The position numbers and the translations under genes are program-made. From NCBI GenBank assembly GCA_947169185.1, contig CAMVOS010000015.1, positions 1 through 57,042 on the forward strand: a stretch of DNA of 57,042 nt, read 5' to 3'. This DNA comes from an uncultured Prevotella sp. (GTDB lineage Bacteria; Bacteroidota; Bacteroidia; Bacteroidales; Bacteroidaceae). Under the pieces are notes generated by a model, which saw only the letters and a list, made by a program, of their open reading frames with translations, did not search any database and was not told the origin of the DNA. The stretch's first letter is position 1, and every line of letters begins with the position of its first letter. Shown here one piece after another: positions 1 to 8,952 of this stretch.

Positions 1-385
1 AGGCTAATGGCATCTGTCCGGATGCAAAGGGCATAGGAAAATCCGTGAAGAGGCCCAAACCATAGATTTCTATTTTACCACTGAAACTGATAGGACTGAT
101 AATGGTGCCTGGGCCAAAGAATACGATGGTGCCTGGCGTGATATGTCGCTCTACAAGGTTAATGTTGACATGTATTTCACCACTAACGAAGATTCCTAAG
201 CGGTAATCGTCGATGATGAATGGTGGCTGACTCTGTCCGATGACGAGCATAAAGATACGAGGGTCGCCATAGACGATACCCAGTTCATTACTGAAATAGG
301 AATGGTCATGTATTTGCGCATAATGAGGACCAAGAATGTCCTTCATGCGCGAGTAGTTCATCAATTTTGGCTGATTTCCCATCAT
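1..385 (-). CDS. AraC-family transcriptional regulator, N-terminal part (cut by left edge)
   Basis: The first 128 codons of a protein starting at ATG 385 (or 382) are visible; the rest lies beyond the left edge. The visible part has the beta-rich, cupin-like composition of an AraC ligand-binding domain (segments such as FIIDDYRLGIF and TPGTIVFFGPGTI). The helix-turn-helix half is not in the window, so the family is judged from the sensor half and the context. The gene is divergent from a TolC/HlyD/ABC efflux operon starting at 543, an arrangement in which an AraC protein usually controls the pump. The 157-base gap would hold both promoters. Confidence 0.65.
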   Translation of the reverse strand, partial: MMGNQPKLMNYSRMKDILGPHYAQIHDHSYFSNELGIVYGDPRIFMLVIGQSQPPFIIDDYRLGIFVSGEIHVNINLVERHITPGTIVFFGPGTIISPISFSGKIEIYGLGLFTDFPMPFASGQMPLA

Positions 386-510
386 TGTTACCGTTTAATC
401 TGCCGCAAAGATAATAATAAATAGTAAAATATCGACCCTTTTGCGCAAAAATCGAACAAAAAGAACATTTTTGCGCTTTAAAGGATAGCGATAGTATCAG
501 AAAAACACAT

Positions 511-518
511 TACCTTTG
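511..518 (+). promoter_or_regulatory. -7 promoter box of the efflux operon
   Basis: TACCTTTG matches the Bacteroidota -7 consensus TAnnTTTG and lies 24 bases before the TolC start codon at 543. No good TTTG -33 element is seen at the usual distance, which would suit a promoter that needs the neighbouring AraC protein. Confidence 0.6.
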
Positions 519-542
519 CATCAGAATTTTAAAAACTGAAGT

Positions 543-1823
543 ATGAGAAAATTGCTGATTAGTTTGTCATTTATCATTTTTCATTTATCATTTAGCGTAG
601 CGCAAACGCTCGAGGAGTGTCAGCAGGCAGCGGAACGTAATTATCCGCTGATACGACAATATGGGCTGATAGAGAAAACGACGGAGCTGACGGTGGCGAA
701 TATCCAAAAGGGATGGTTGCCACGGGTATCGGCTTCGGCACAGGCCACGCTACAAAGTGATGTGACGGCATTTCCTGACCAAATGCAAGCGATGTACCAG
801 ACGATGGGCATCAACATGGAAGGTCTGAAGAAAGACCAGTATCGTGTTGGCATTGACGTGCAGCAGATGATATTTGATGGCGGAACCATCAAACACAATG
901 CTGCGATAGCCCGTCAGCAGGGTGAGGTGCAGGAAACTCAGAACGAAGTAAATTTATATAATGTACGCAAGCGCGTGAATGAGATGTACTTCGGACTTCT
1001 GTTGATTGACGAGCAGATTGTATTGAACAAGGATTTGCAAGAACTATTGGCGCAGAACGAGAAGAAGCTGGCCTCGATGGTGAAAGGCGGTACAGCTGCT
1101 GAGAGCGACTATCAGAACGTCAAGGCCGAGCGGCTGAAGGTGATGCAGCAGATGACGAGCCTCCATGCACAACGGCAATCGCTAACGAGGATGCTGAGTG
1201 CGTTCTGCGGCATTGAAGTGAAGGAGGCAGTGAAGCCGGTTCAGTCTGTTGCTGTGGTACAACAACAAACGGGACAGAGGCCGGAACTGAAGGCCATCGA
1301 TGCCCAACTCCGTTTGGCTGATGCTCAAGAGAAGGCTCTGGATGCCGCGCTGATGCCGAAGTTGGGTGTGTTTGCACAAGGTTTCTATGGCTATCCGGGC
1401 TATAATATGTTTGAGGACATGATACATCATAAGTTCTCTTTGAACGGGATGATTGGTGCGCGACTTAGTTGGGATATCGGAGCCCTCTATACGCGTAAGA
1501 ACGACAAGGCCAAACTGAATGTTCAACGCTCCATGTTCAATGTTCAACGTGAGACGTTCCTCTTTAATAACAACCTGGAGCAGATTCAGCAGAACGAGAA
1601 TATCGAGCGTTACAAGAAGCTGATGGCTGATGACGAAGAGATTATCTCTTTGCGTTCATCCATTCGCAAGGCTGCTGAGTCGAAGCTTTCGCATGGCATC
1701 ATCGATGTCAACGACCTCGTGAAGGAGATTAATAACGAGAATGCAGCGCGTGTCGAACAGTCGATGCACGAGATTGAGATGCTGAAGGGAATTTACGACT
1801 TGAAATTTACCACTAACAATTGA
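543..1823 (+). CDS. TolC-family outer membrane efflux protein
   Basis: The 426-residue protein is the outer-membrane channel of a tripartite pump. It starts with a Sec signal peptide (MRKLLISLSFIIFHLSFSVAQ), followed by long, Gln/Glu/Lys-rich helical stretches typical of TolC hairpins. It is first in an operon with a membrane fusion lipoprotein, a double ABC ATPase and two ABC-2 permeases, so it should provide the exit for that pump. Near residues 325-337 the DNA carries two copies of AATGTTCAACG giving the repeated peptide NVQR, the same kind of heptamer repeat found between genes elsewhere in the window. Confidence 0.88.
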   Translation: MRKLLISLSFIIFHLSFSVAQTLEECQQAAERNYPLIRQYGLIEKTTELTVANIQKGWLPRVSASAQATLQSDVTAFPDQMQAMYQTMGINMEGLKKDQYRVGIDVQQMIFDGGTIKHNAAIARQQGEVQETQNEVNLYNVRKRVNEMYFGLLLIDEQIVLNKDLQELLAQNEKKLASMVKGGTAAESDYQNVKAERLKVMQQMTSLHAQRQSLTRMLSAFCGIEVKEAVKPVQSVAVVQQQTGQRPELKAIDAQLRLADAQEKALDAALMPKLGVFAQGFYGYPGYNMFEDMIHHKFSLNGMIGARLSWDIGALYTRKNDKAKLNVQRSMFNVQRETFLFNNNLEQIQQNENIERYKKLMADDEEIISLRSSIRKAAESKLSHGIIDVNDLVKEINNENAARVEQSMHEIEMLKGIYDLKFTTNN

Positions 1824-1856
1824 TTTTAGACTACGGATTAAACGAATTACACGGAT

Positions 1857-2750
1857 ATGAAGAAAACAATCATGATAGCAGCAGGGCTGGCAATGCTGGC
1901 AGGCTGCGGAAACAATGACAAGGATTATGATGCCACGGGAACGTTTGAGGCTACGGAGGTGACTGTTGCTGCTGAACAGAATGGAGCGCTGATGAAGTTT
2001 GACGTGAACGAGGGTGACGAGATTGCTCTTGGTGAAGAAGTGGGACTTATCGACACCACACAGATTTGGCTGAAGATTCAGCAGGCAGGGGCAACAAAGG
2101 ATGTTTATCAGAGTCAGAAACCCAATATGGAGGCTCAGATAGCAGCCACTCGTCAGCAACTGGCTAAGGCCAAGCAAGATCAGCAGCGCTACAAGGAACT
2201 TGTGGCTGATGGAGCTGCCCCAAGCAAGATGCTCGACGATGCGACCAATCAGGTACAAGTACTGCAGAAGCAGTTAGATGCGCAGATATCGTCGCTGAGC
2301 ACCAACACCAATGCACTGAATAAGCAAATGGCAGCTACCGATGTTCAGGTAAGCCAGTTGCAAGATCAATTGCAGAAGTGCCATATCGCGGCTCCTATCA
2401 AGGGGACTGTGCTGGAGAAATATGTCGAAAAGGGTGAGTTTGTCGCTACCGGCAAGCCGCTGTTCAAGATGGCTGATACAGAGCAGATGTTTATCCGTGC
2501 CTATGTTACTTCGGCGCAGTTGAAGGATATCAAAGTGGGTCAGAAGGCCAAGGTATTTGCTGATTATGGCGACGGACAGAAGAAGGAATACGAGGGAACG
2601 GTGAGCTGGATTTCGAACCGTTCGGAGTTTACACCCAAGACTATTCTGGCGGACGATGAACGGGCAGACTTGGTGTATGCACTCAAAGTAGCTTTTAAGA
2701 ACGACGGCTACGTAAAGATCGGTATGTACGGCGAAGTGAAGTTCCAATGA
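1857..2750 (+). CDS. HlyD-family membrane fusion lipoprotein
   Basis: The 297-residue periplasmic adaptor links the inner-membrane ABC transporter to the TolC protein. A lipoprotein signal ends in LAGC (Cys about residue 17). The N-terminal beta segment (TGTFEATEVTVAAEQNG), a long coiled coil at about residues 75-165, and the returning lipoyl half (HIAAPIKGTVLEKYVEKGEFV) give the standard HlyD/YbhG order. The stop codon overlaps the start of the ATPase gene (ATGA), indicating coupled translation. The substrate is not evident; YbhG-type systems export drugs or cations. Confidence 0.88.
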   Translation: MKKTIMIAAGLAMLAGCGNNDKDYDATGTFEATEVTVAAEQNGALMKFDVNEGDEIALGEEVGLIDTTQIWLKIQQAGATKDVYQSQKPNMEAQIAATRQQLAKAKQDQQRYKELVADGAAPSKMLDDATNQVQVLQKQLDAQISSLSTNTNALNKQMAATDVQVSQLQDQLQKCHIAAPIKGTVLEKYVEKGEFVATGKPLFKMADTEQMFIRAYVTSAQLKDIKVGQKAKVFADYGDGQKKEYEGTVSWISNRSEFTPKTILADDERADLVYALKVAFKNDGYVKIGMYGEVKFQ

Positions 2751-4204
2751 TAGTAGTAAAAAACATATCGAAGTCGTACGGACGGGTAAAGGCACTCGAT
2801 GGTGTTTCGTTCTTCGTAGATAAGGGCGAGGTCTTCGGACTGATAGGTCCTGATGGAGCGGGCAAAACGTCGATGTTTCGGATACTTTGTACGTTGCTGT
2901 TGGCGGATGAAGGTACGGCCAGCGTGGATGGCTTCGATGTGGTGAAGCAGATGACGGAAATCCGTAAGTGGGTAGGGTATATGCCTGGGCGTTTCTCGTT
3001 GTATCAGGACCTGACGGTAGAGGAGAATCTGGAGTTCTTTGCCACACTCTTTGGAACGACAGTTGACGAAGGCTACGACTCGATTAAGGCCATCTATTCG
3101 CAGATAGAACGGTTCAAGGACCGTAAGGCTGGGGCACTTTCAGGCGGTATGAAACAGAAGCTGGCATTGAGTTGTGCCCTTGTCCATCAGCCGAGTGTTC
3201 TTTTCCTCGATGAGCCCACAACGGGTGTTGACCCTGTGAGTCGCAAGGAGTTCTGGGAGATGCTCTCGATGCTGAAGGAGCGCAATATCACCATCGTGGC
3301 CTCTACGCCATATCTCGATGAGGTGCGGCAGTGTGAGCGCGTGGCGTTCTTGAGCGAAGGCAAGGTGATGGGCATCGATACGCCCGAAGTGATACTGGAC
3401 TGTTTCAAAGATATATTCAATCCGCCGGGCATTGAAGATAGTTCAAGGTTCAAGGTTCAAGGTTCAAGTGACAACGTCATTGAGGTTGAGCACTTGGTGA
3501 AGGCCTTTGGCAATTTCCATGCTGTGGACGATATCAGTTTTAGTGTGAAGCGTGGTGAGATTTTCGGCTTCTTGGGGGCGAATGGTGCGGGTAAGACCAC
3601 GGCCATGCACATGCTGACAGGACTGAACCAGCCTACGAGCGGAACGGGTCGTGTGGCGGGCTTCGATATCCGTACGGAGCACGAACAGATTAAGAAGCAT
3701 ATCGGCTATATGTCGCAAAAATTCTCGCTCTATGAGGACTTAACCGTTGCTGAGAACATCCGACTCTTTGCGGGCATTTACGGCATGAAGGATGACGAGA
3801 TAGCACGCAAGACTGACGAACTCTTGAAGCAGCTGAAGTTCGAGGCACACAAGAACGACCTCGTGGGTTCGCTGCCTCTCGGTTGGAAGCAGAAGTTGGC
3901 GTTCTCTGTCTCGATTTTCCACGAACCAGCCATCGTGTTTCTCGACGAGCCGACGGGTGGGGTAGACCCAGCTACGCGCCGTCAGTTCTGGGAACTCATC
4001 TACGACGCTGCCTCACGAGGTATCACTGTCTTCGTGACGACGCATTATATGGACGAGGCCGAGTATTGCGACCGTATCTCGATTATGGTGGACGGCAAGA
4101 TTAGTGCGATGGGTACGCCCGACGAACTGAAGCGAAACCTCCATCAGCCCGATATGGACCATGTGTTTACGTATTTGGCGCGCGAAGCAAAAAGAGGAGA
4201 CTAA
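2747..4204 (+). CDS. Double ABC transporter ATPase (two fused nucleotide-binding domains, YbhF type)
   Basis: The 485-residue protein contains two complete ATPase domains. The first has Walker A GPDGAGKTS and Walker B VLFLDEPTTGVDP; its signature region reads LSGGMKQK. The second has GANGAGKTT and IVFLDEPTGGVDP, with a degenerate signature (LPLGWKQK instead of LSGGQ). The linker at about residues 230-242 is encoded by a fourfold GTTCAAG heptamer repeat (3441-3470). The protein powers the two following permeases, like E. coli YbhF with YbhS and YbhR. It overlaps the HlyD gene by 4 bases. Confidence 0.9.
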   Translation: MIVVKNISKSYGRVKALDGVSFFVDKGEVFGLIGPDGAGKTSMFRILCTLLLADEGTASVDGFDVVKQMTEIRKWVGYMPGRFSLYQDLTVEENLEFFATLFGTTVDEGYDSIKAIYSQIERFKDRKAGALSGGMKQKLALSCALVHQPSVLFLDEPTTGVDPVSRKEFWEMLSMLKERNITIVASTPYLDEVRQCERVAFLSEGKVMGIDTPEVILDCFKDIFNPPGIEDSSRFKVQGSSDNVIEVEHLVKAFGNFHAVDDISFSVKRGEIFGFLGANGAGKTTAMHMLTGLNQPTSGTGRVAGFDIRTEHEQIKKHIGYMSQKFSLYEDLTVAENIRLFAGIYGMKDDEIARKTDELLKQLKFEAHKNDLVGSLPLGWKQKLAFSVSIFHEPAIVFLDEPTGGVDPATRRQFWELIYDAASRGITVFVTTHYMDEAEYCDRISIMVDGKISAMGTPDELKRNLHQPDMDHVFTYLAREAKRGD

Positions 4205-4207
4205 GGT

Positions 4208-5266
4208 ATGAAACAATTCATCAGTTTTGTTATCAAGGAAGCCAAGCACATCTTGCGCGACAAGCGTACGATGCTGATACTCTTTGGCATGCCTATCGTG
4301 CTGATGCTGCTCTTCGGCTTTGCCATCACCAACGACGTGAAAAATGTGCGAACGGTGGTGGTGAATTCGCAGATGGACCATCTGACTCGGGCAGCCGTAG
4401 AGCGACTGGCGGCATCTGAATATTTTACGATTGTCAAAACCGTCCCAACGCCAAAAGAAGCTGAATGGTTGATTCGCAGTCAGAAGGCCGACCTCGCTAT
4501 CATTTTTGCCAAGGATTTCGCCAGCAAGAAAAGTGGTGCGCAGTTTATCGTTGATGGTAGCGATCCCAATATGGCGCAGCAATGGACGGCCTATGCCCAG
4601 CAAGTTGTCGCAAATCCGAATGTGTCGCTGGTCAGTCAGAAGCTGCTCTACAACCCTCGCATGAAGTCGGCTTACAACTTCGTACCAGCCATCATGGGTA
4701 TGCTGTTGCTGCTGATTTGCGCGATGATGACCTCCGTATCGATTGTTCATGAGAAAGAGCGTGGTACGATGGAAGTGTTGCTCGTTTCGCCTGTCCGTCC
4801 GCTGATGATTATCGTGGCAAAGGTAGTGCCTTACTTGTTGCAGGCCTTGCTGATTCTGGCGATTATCCTGCTGATGTCGGCTACCGTACTCGATGTGCCG
4901 TTGCAAGGCGGTCTGGGCTGGATAGTCATCGTCTCGCTCATCTATATCCTGCTGGCCCTCTCGTTAGGCCTGCTTATCTCGAACATCGCGCAGACGCAAT
5001 TCGTGGCCCTGCTCGTATCGGCAATGGTATTGCTATTGCCCACGGTGATGCTCTCAGGCATGCTGTTTCCTGTAGAGTCGATGCCAACCGTCCTGCAATG
5101 GATATCGGCTGTCATTCCTCCTCGTTACTACATCCAGGCTATGCGTAAGCTGATGATTATGGGCGTGGGCATTCGGGAAGTATGGCAAGAGGTGATGATT
5201 CTTATCGGCATGACTGCCCTGCTGCTAACCGTCTCATTGAAGAAGTTTAAGGTTCGCCTGGAGTAA
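4208..5266 (+). CDS. ABC-2 type permease (YbhS-like)
   Basis: The 352-residue inner-membrane protein has the ABC-2 plan: one N-terminal membrane helix (about residues 25-40), a large periplasmic domain, then five or six helices from about residue 155. The motif VHEKERGTMEVLLVSPVRP before the helices and IPPRYYIQAMRKLMIMG near the end are typical of this family. It begins 3 bases after the ATPase gene and is followed by a second permease, with which it probably forms a heterodimer. Confidence 0.88.
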   Translation: MKQFISFVIKEAKHILRDKRTMLILFGMPIVLMLLFGFAITNDVKNVRTVVVNSQMDHLTRAAVERLAASEYFTIVKTVPTPKEAEWLIRSQKADLAIIFAKDFASKKSGAQFIVDGSDPNMAQQWTAYAQQVVANPNVSLVSQKLLYNPRMKSAYNFVPAIMGMLLLLICAMMTSVSIVHEKERGTMEVLLVSPVRPLMIIVAKVVPYLLQALLILAIILLMSATVLDVPLQGGLGWIVIVSLIYILLALSLGLLISNIAQTQFVALLVSAMVLLLPTVMLSGMLFPVESMPTVLQWISAVIPPRYYIQAMRKLMIMGVGIREVWQEVMILIGMTALLLTVSLKKFKVRLE

Positions 5267-5295
5267 TCATAATTATCAATTTTCAATTCTCAATT

Positions 5296-6345
5296 ATGAT
5301 AAAGTATTTGCTTCAAAAGGAATTTCTGCAGATTCGGCGCAACTCGTTTATGCCGAAGATTATCTTCATCTTCCCCATCATGGTGATGTGCGTCATGCCG
5401 TGGGTGATGAATCAGGAGGTGAAGAACGTCCGTGTGGATGTGGTCGATATGGACCATACTACGCAGTCGCAGCAGCTCGTGCACCAGATTGAGGCCTCGA
5501 ACTACTTCATCTTCCACGGTCAGAAGGCCACTTATCAGGAAGCCATGAAGGACATCGAGACCTCGAAGGCCGACATCATCCTTGAAATCCGTGATGGCAA
5601 ATACCTCATTGCCGCCAATGCCGTCAACGGCACGAAAGGCTCGATAGGCTCCGCATATCTTTCGCAGATTGTTACCGCCAGCGTGGCACCTACGGCAGCC
5701 GCTATTCAAGCCAAGGTCAGCACCTTATTCTTATATAATAAAGGGCAGAACTACAAGGTGTTTATGATACCTGCCCTGATGGGCATTCTGATGATGATGC
5801 TTTGCGGATTTCTGCCCGCATTGAACATCGTGGGCGAAAAAGAGAAGGGTACCATTGAACAAATCAATGTTACCCCTGTCTCGAAATGGTCGTTCATCCT
5901 CGCCAAACTGATTCCCTATTGGATTATTGGCCTGCTCGTGCTGACGGTCTGTCTCGTGCTCTCGTGGCTCGTTTACGGCATCACCTGCCAAGGTCCGCTC
6001 CCGTTGGTCTATCTGCTGGCCATACTGCTGGCGCTGTTCTTCTCGTCGTTCGGACTCATCGTGTCCAACTACAGCGATACCATGCAGCAGGCCATGCTCG
6101 TCATGTGGTTCTTTGTGGTGTGTCTGATGCTGCTCTCAGGGCTTTTCACGCCTGTGCGTTCCATGCCCGACTGGGCCTATCTGACCACCTACATCAATCC
6201 CATGCACTACTTCGCTGATGCCATCCGTACCGTCTTCGTTCGTGGTGGCGGCTTTATGGCCATCGCCCATCAGCTACTTGCTCTTGCCATCATCGCTTCC
6301 GTCATGGCCATCTGGGCTGTTCAGAGTTACAAGAAGAATAGTTGA
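5296..6345 (+). CDS. ABC-2 type permease (YbhR-like)
   Basis: The 349-residue protein is a paralogue of the preceding permease, with the same plan and matching motifs (GEKEKGTIEQINVTPVSKW; INPMHYFADAIRTVFVRGGG). It is last in the five-gene efflux operon; the following 100 bases run into an oppositely oriented gene without a clear terminator. The 29-base gap before it consists largely of TCAATT-type heptamer repeats. Substrate unknown. Confidence 0.88.
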   Translation: MIKYLLQKEFLQIRRNSFMPKIIFIFPIMVMCVMPWVMNQEVKNVRVDVVDMDHTTQSQQLVHQIEASNYFIFHGQKATYQEAMKDIETSKADIILEIRDGKYLIAANAVNGTKGSIGSAYLSQIVTASVAPTAAAIQAKVSTLFLYNKGQNYKVFMIPALMGILMMMLCGFLPALNIVGEKEKGTIEQINVTPVSKWSFILAKLIPYWIIGLLVLTVCLVLSWLVYGITCQGPLPLVYLLAILLALFFSSFGLIVSNYSDTMQQAMLVMWFFVVCLMLLSGLFTPVRSMPDWAYLTTYINPMHYFADAIRTVFVRGGGFMAIAHQLLALAIIASVMAIWAVQSYKKNS

Positions 6346-6454
6346 ACTCCAATCTGGGGGCTATTGAGCACCTGATTGACACCCTTCTTTCCTGTAGACT
6401 ATGAGCCAGAGCTGATGGCACGTATGCCAAAGTGTGTGTTTGGTCGCTGAAGAC

Positions 6455-6970
6455 TCAGAGTTTACCAGCTAGTTCAATCACTTTCTGCTTGGTTTCCTCA
6501 GTCTTCTGCTCGTCAATCTTAGCACTGACGAAGCCCATGTTCTCTACCTGCCAGTAGTTGCAGATGTCACGGAATTCAGCATTGGCACCATCGTAGACAC
6601 CAGGCGAGTATGATGACATCAGCAGGGCCATCTTCTTCACCTTCGCTGGTGCATTCACACAGTACATACGCTGAATGGGAGCCTGAATCTGGGCACAGAG
6701 CGTGAAGTAATAGATGGGCGCAGCCAGTACCAATGCCTCGGCTTCAGCCATCAATGGGAACAGCTCCTGCATGTCATCCTTCTGGATGCAGGCACCGTTG
6801 CCTTTATTGTGACAATACTCGCAAGCCAGACAGCCTGCAATCTTCTTCTTAGCAACGTTGACCAGCGTTACTTCATGACCTGCTGCTTCAGCAGCCTTCT
6901 TGTACTCTTCCGCCATCCAAGCGGTGTTACCATTGGCTCTCGGTGAGCCTTGTAAAATCAAAACCTTCAT
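6455..6970 (-). CDS. Flavodoxin-fold NAD(P)H-dependent FMN reductase
   Basis: The 171-residue protein begins with the flavin phosphate loop ILQGSPRANGNT and has the core of the NADPH-dependent FMN reductase/iron-sulfur flavoprotein family (ALVLAAPIYYFTLCAQIQAPIQRMY). A Cys-rich stretch at about residues 48-60 (CLACEYCHNKGNGAC) resembles the cluster-binding region of iron-sulfur flavoproteins; whether it holds a cluster cannot be told. The gene has its own leader of about 110 bases containing a 64-base structured element shared with the FtsZ-like gene of the island. Physiological partner unknown. Confidence 0.82.
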   Translation of the reverse strand: MKVLILQGSPRANGNTAWMAEEYKKAAEAAGHEVTLVNVAKKKIAGCLACEYCHNKGNGACIQKDDMQELFPLMAEAEALVLAAPIYYFTLCAQIQAPIQRMYCVNAPAKVKKMALLMSSYSPGVYDGANAEFRDICNYWQVENMGFVSAKIDEQKTEETKQKVIELAGKL

Positions 6971-7007
6971 AATCGTATTTGTTTAGTAGTTATTGAAAAT
7001 TATGCTG

Positions 7008-7071
7008 CAAGGACAGTGCAAACCGAGTGCAATCGAGCTCGCTCGAATTGCCGAGGTGCAGCCTGTTCTCG
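7008..7071 (-). ncRNA. 64-base structured leader element, copy 1
   Basis: An imperfect palindrome lies between a predicted -7 box (7085-7092) and the reductase start at 6970, so it should be transcribed in the 5' leader. It has a second copy at 42586-42649. The two copies differ at nine positions, all transitions. Eight of these fall into four compensating base pairs (offsets 7/58, 8/57, 15/50 and 20/45) and the ninth lies in the terminal loop. That is the pattern of a conserved stem-loop. Function unknown; a cis-acting leader RNA or a repeat family using hairpins are both possible. Confidence 0.6.
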
Positions 7072-7084
7072 CCGTTTTCGACGG

Positions 7085-7092
7085 CAAATATA
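7085..7092 (-). promoter_or_regulatory. -7 promoter box of the FMN reductase gene
   Basis: On the minus strand this reads TATATTTG, matching TAnnTTTG. Transcription would start near 7078, just before the 64-base leader element. The -33 position is weak. Confidence 0.45.
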
Positions 7093-7134
7093 GTAAAAAA
7101 CGACGAATTATCGCCATTTTTGATGGAATTTTCG

Positions 7135-7142
7135 TATCTTTG
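7135..7142 (+). promoter_or_regulatory. -7 promoter box of the acetyltransferase gene
   Basis: TATCTTTG matches the -7 consensus 24 bases before the ATG at 7167. It is divergent from the reductase promoter about 45 bases away. No TTTG stands at the usual distance upstream. Confidence 0.55.
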
Positions 7143-7166
7143 CGGTTGAAATAATACGATAGACAT

Positions 7167-7721
7167 ATGACAGAGAAAGAGAAAATGCTGGCAGGCGAGA
7201 TTTATTCTGCCGTTGACCCAGAACTGATAGAAGAGTTGGAGGTGACTCGAGATAAGATTTTCGAGTACAACACATTGCGACCTTCTGAGACCAAGCGGAT
7301 GAAGGAAATCATTAAGGAGTTGTTCGGCCATGTGGGCGACGATGATTTCCTGCTTAATAAGCCGTTCCGCTGCGACTACGGTTCACAGATCAGCATTGGC
7401 AAGCGTTTCTTTGCCAATTTCAATTTCACTGTTCTCGACGAAGCCTGCGTTACCATTGGCGACGACTGCTTCATCGGGCCTAACGTTAGCATCTACACAG
7501 CCTGCCATAGTACAGACCCTATAGAACGTAATACCCGCAAGGAATGGGCCAAGCCCGTCACTATTGGTAATAACGTATGGATTGGTGGCAGCGTGACCAT
7601 CTTGCCTGGTGTCACTATCGGTGACAACGTGTCTATCGGTGCAGGCTCCGTTGTGGTCAAGGATATTCCGTCAAACTCCGTTGCCGTAGGTAATCCGTGC
7701 AATGTAATCAAGACGCTTTGA
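7167..7721 (+). CDS. Sugar O-acetyltransferase (maltose/galactoside acetyltransferase family)
   Basis: The 184-residue protein matches Maa/LacA/NodL enzymes, which transfer acetyl from acetyl-CoA to a sugar hydroxyl. The N-terminal maltose-acetyltransferase segment (MTEKEKMLAGEIYSAVDPEL) is followed by left-handed beta-helix hexapeptide repeats (VTIGDDCFIGPNVSIYTACH, then VTIGNNVWIGGSVTILPGVT and IGAGSVVVKDIP). The catalytic His is in the TACH motif. The length is normal for the family. It is a single gene with its own promoter, followed by a long gene-free stretch. Confidence 0.9.
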   Translation: MTEKEKMLAGEIYSAVDPELIEELEVTRDKIFEYNTLRPSETKRMKEIIKELFGHVGDDDFLLNKPFRCDYGSQISIGKRFFANFNFTVLDEACVTIGDDCFIGPNVSIYTACHSTDPIERNTRKEWAKPVTIGNNVWIGGSVTILPGVTIGDNVSIGAGSVVVKDIPSNSVAVGNPCNVIKTL

Positions 7722-7794
7722 TTGCAATGTGGGTAGCTTATTTTGTGTCATACGAAAAAAACTCGATCTTAGAAATATTTTCAGTTGCAATTAA

Positions 7795-8010
7795 TGACAG
7801 ATGACAGATGACAGTTTTAGAATAAGGCCACATAGTACCTCACAGAGAGAATAGTCTATATTAATAATTGTATATTTATACAATATATATAATATTTATA
7901 AATAATAATATATATATAAATATAATAAGTAATAATAATATAAATAGATAGAATCTTAGAATGCAGGGGTGTGAGGGGCTTGTTTTGAAACTGTCATCTG
8001 TCATCTGTCA
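7795..8010. repeat. Perfect 23-base inverted repeat flanking a very AT-rich core
   Basis: The left arm (7795-7817) is three copies of a TGACAGA-like heptamer plus TTT. The right arm (7988-8010) is its exact reverse complement. The 170 bases between contain a run that is almost pure A/T (about 7858-7950) and then the GC-richer GGGGTGTGAGGGGC. The element fills most of the gap between the acetyltransferase and the HU-like gene. It could be a small non-autonomous mobile element, a melting site, or a recombined heptamer array. No open frame is seen in it. Confidence 0.7.
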
Positions 8011-8141
8011 CGAAACAAAGAATTGCTGTCCGGAACAACAGGTTGTTATCCAGGAATAAGAGACTCTTATTGGGCAATAATAGGTTAGTATGATACACTG
8101 AAAAATATTTCAAGAAAAGCTTGAAAAAAAGTGCGGAAATA

Positions 8142-8173
8142 TTTGGTAGTTTGGAAATTATTTTGTATCTTTG
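8142..8173 (+). promoter_or_regulatory. Promoter of the HU-like gene
   Basis: TTTG at 8142-8145, a 20-base spacer and TATCTTTG at 8166-8173 form a full Bacteroidota promoter. Transcription should begin near 8181, giving a leader of about 77 bases to the ATG at 8258. Confidence 0.7.
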
Positions 8174-8257
8174 TACCATAATAAAAAGGCGGGATTTGGC
8201 TACCCGATGTAGTTGGTCAAGCGAGTTTCTAATACCACAAAAAACACACAAAAAGGT

Positions 8258-8875
8258 ATGATAGAACTGTATTTGAGTAAGGTCAATGAGACCTCGGAGT
8301 CGGAGATTGCAGGCAAGACTTATGCCCGCGTAGATTACAAGCAGACGCTGGAGATCAGCGACATGGCACGTCACATGGCTGAGCACAACACGGCGTTCTC
8401 GGAAGGTTTGATTCTGGGCGTGCTGACGGACTTCGTGAAGTGCGTGCGCGAGCAGGTGTTGAACGGCAACACGGTAAAGATCAAGAATCTGGCCATCTTC
8501 AAGGCTACAGTGGAGGCCAACGGTCTGGAGGTGCTGTACGATGCAGCTACCGACAAGGCGGTGACAGCCACACTGGGTACGCTGGCCGAGGGTCAGAAGA
8601 CGGGTCCTGCCGTGAAGACCATCAAGCTGCTGGCACAGTCGACTGGCGACTTCACCCGCGAGGAGCTGAAGAAGGTCGTCAAGTTCGGTTGGACCGACAA
8701 GGCCAAGGACGAGATTGCTGCTGCCAAGGGCGAGAATGCGAGCGAAAACCCAAACCAGGGTAGTGGTTCGCAGAGCCAAGCTGGTAACACCGGCGGTAAC
8801 ACTGGCGGCAACTCGGGCAACACTGGCGGAAACACCGGAGGTACGACTGGTGGTGGCGAGGAAGGTGGCATGTAA
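8258..8875 (+). CDS. HU-family (histone-like) DNA-binding protein with Gly/Asn/Thr-rich tail
   Basis: The protein is 205 residues from ATG 8258, chosen over a TTG at 8213 because an AAAAGG ribosome site precedes it. The first ~120 residues match the Bacteroidetes HU-like group (DMARHMAEHNTAFSEGLILGVLTDFVKCVREQVLNGNTVKIKNLAIF), the IHF/HU fold that binds and bends DNA. The last ~30 residues are a repetitive NTGG/GNTGG tail of low complexity. The gene has its own promoter and a strong terminator, so it is a single transcription unit. In Bacteroidales such proteins often accompany amidase and VirE-like genes of mobile regions; neither is adjacent here. Confidence 0.78.
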   Translation: MIELYLSKVNETSESEIAGKTYARVDYKQTLEISDMARHMAEHNTAFSEGLILGVLTDFVKCVREQVLNGNTVKIKNLAIFKATVEANGLEVLYDAATDKAVTATLGTLAEGQKTGPAVKTIKLLAQSTGDFTREELKKVVKFGWTDKAKDEIAAAKGENASENPNQGSGSQSQAGNTGGNTGGNSGNTGGNTGGTTGGGEEGGM

Positions 8876-8898
8876 TTGCTACGAGCAGATGCAAAGAA

Positions 8899-8936
8899 AA
8901 AGAGGGTGTGCTGTGGAGCACATCCTCTTTGCTTTT
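8899..8936 (+). terminator. Intrinsic terminator of the HU-like gene
   Basis: AAAGAGGGTGTGCT and AGCACATCCTCTTT form a 14-pair stem with one mismatch and a GTGG loop, followed by GCTTTTG. It lies 24 bases after the stop codon and could also stop transcription from the convergent mmdC gene. Confidence 0.8.
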
Positions 8937-8952
8937 GTATGGGCTTTTAAGC

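Noticed and set aside
7818..7987. CRISPR array or leader in the AT-rich region
   Set aside because: There are no regularly spaced repeats with unique spacers; only two inverted arms and low-complexity A/T sequence.
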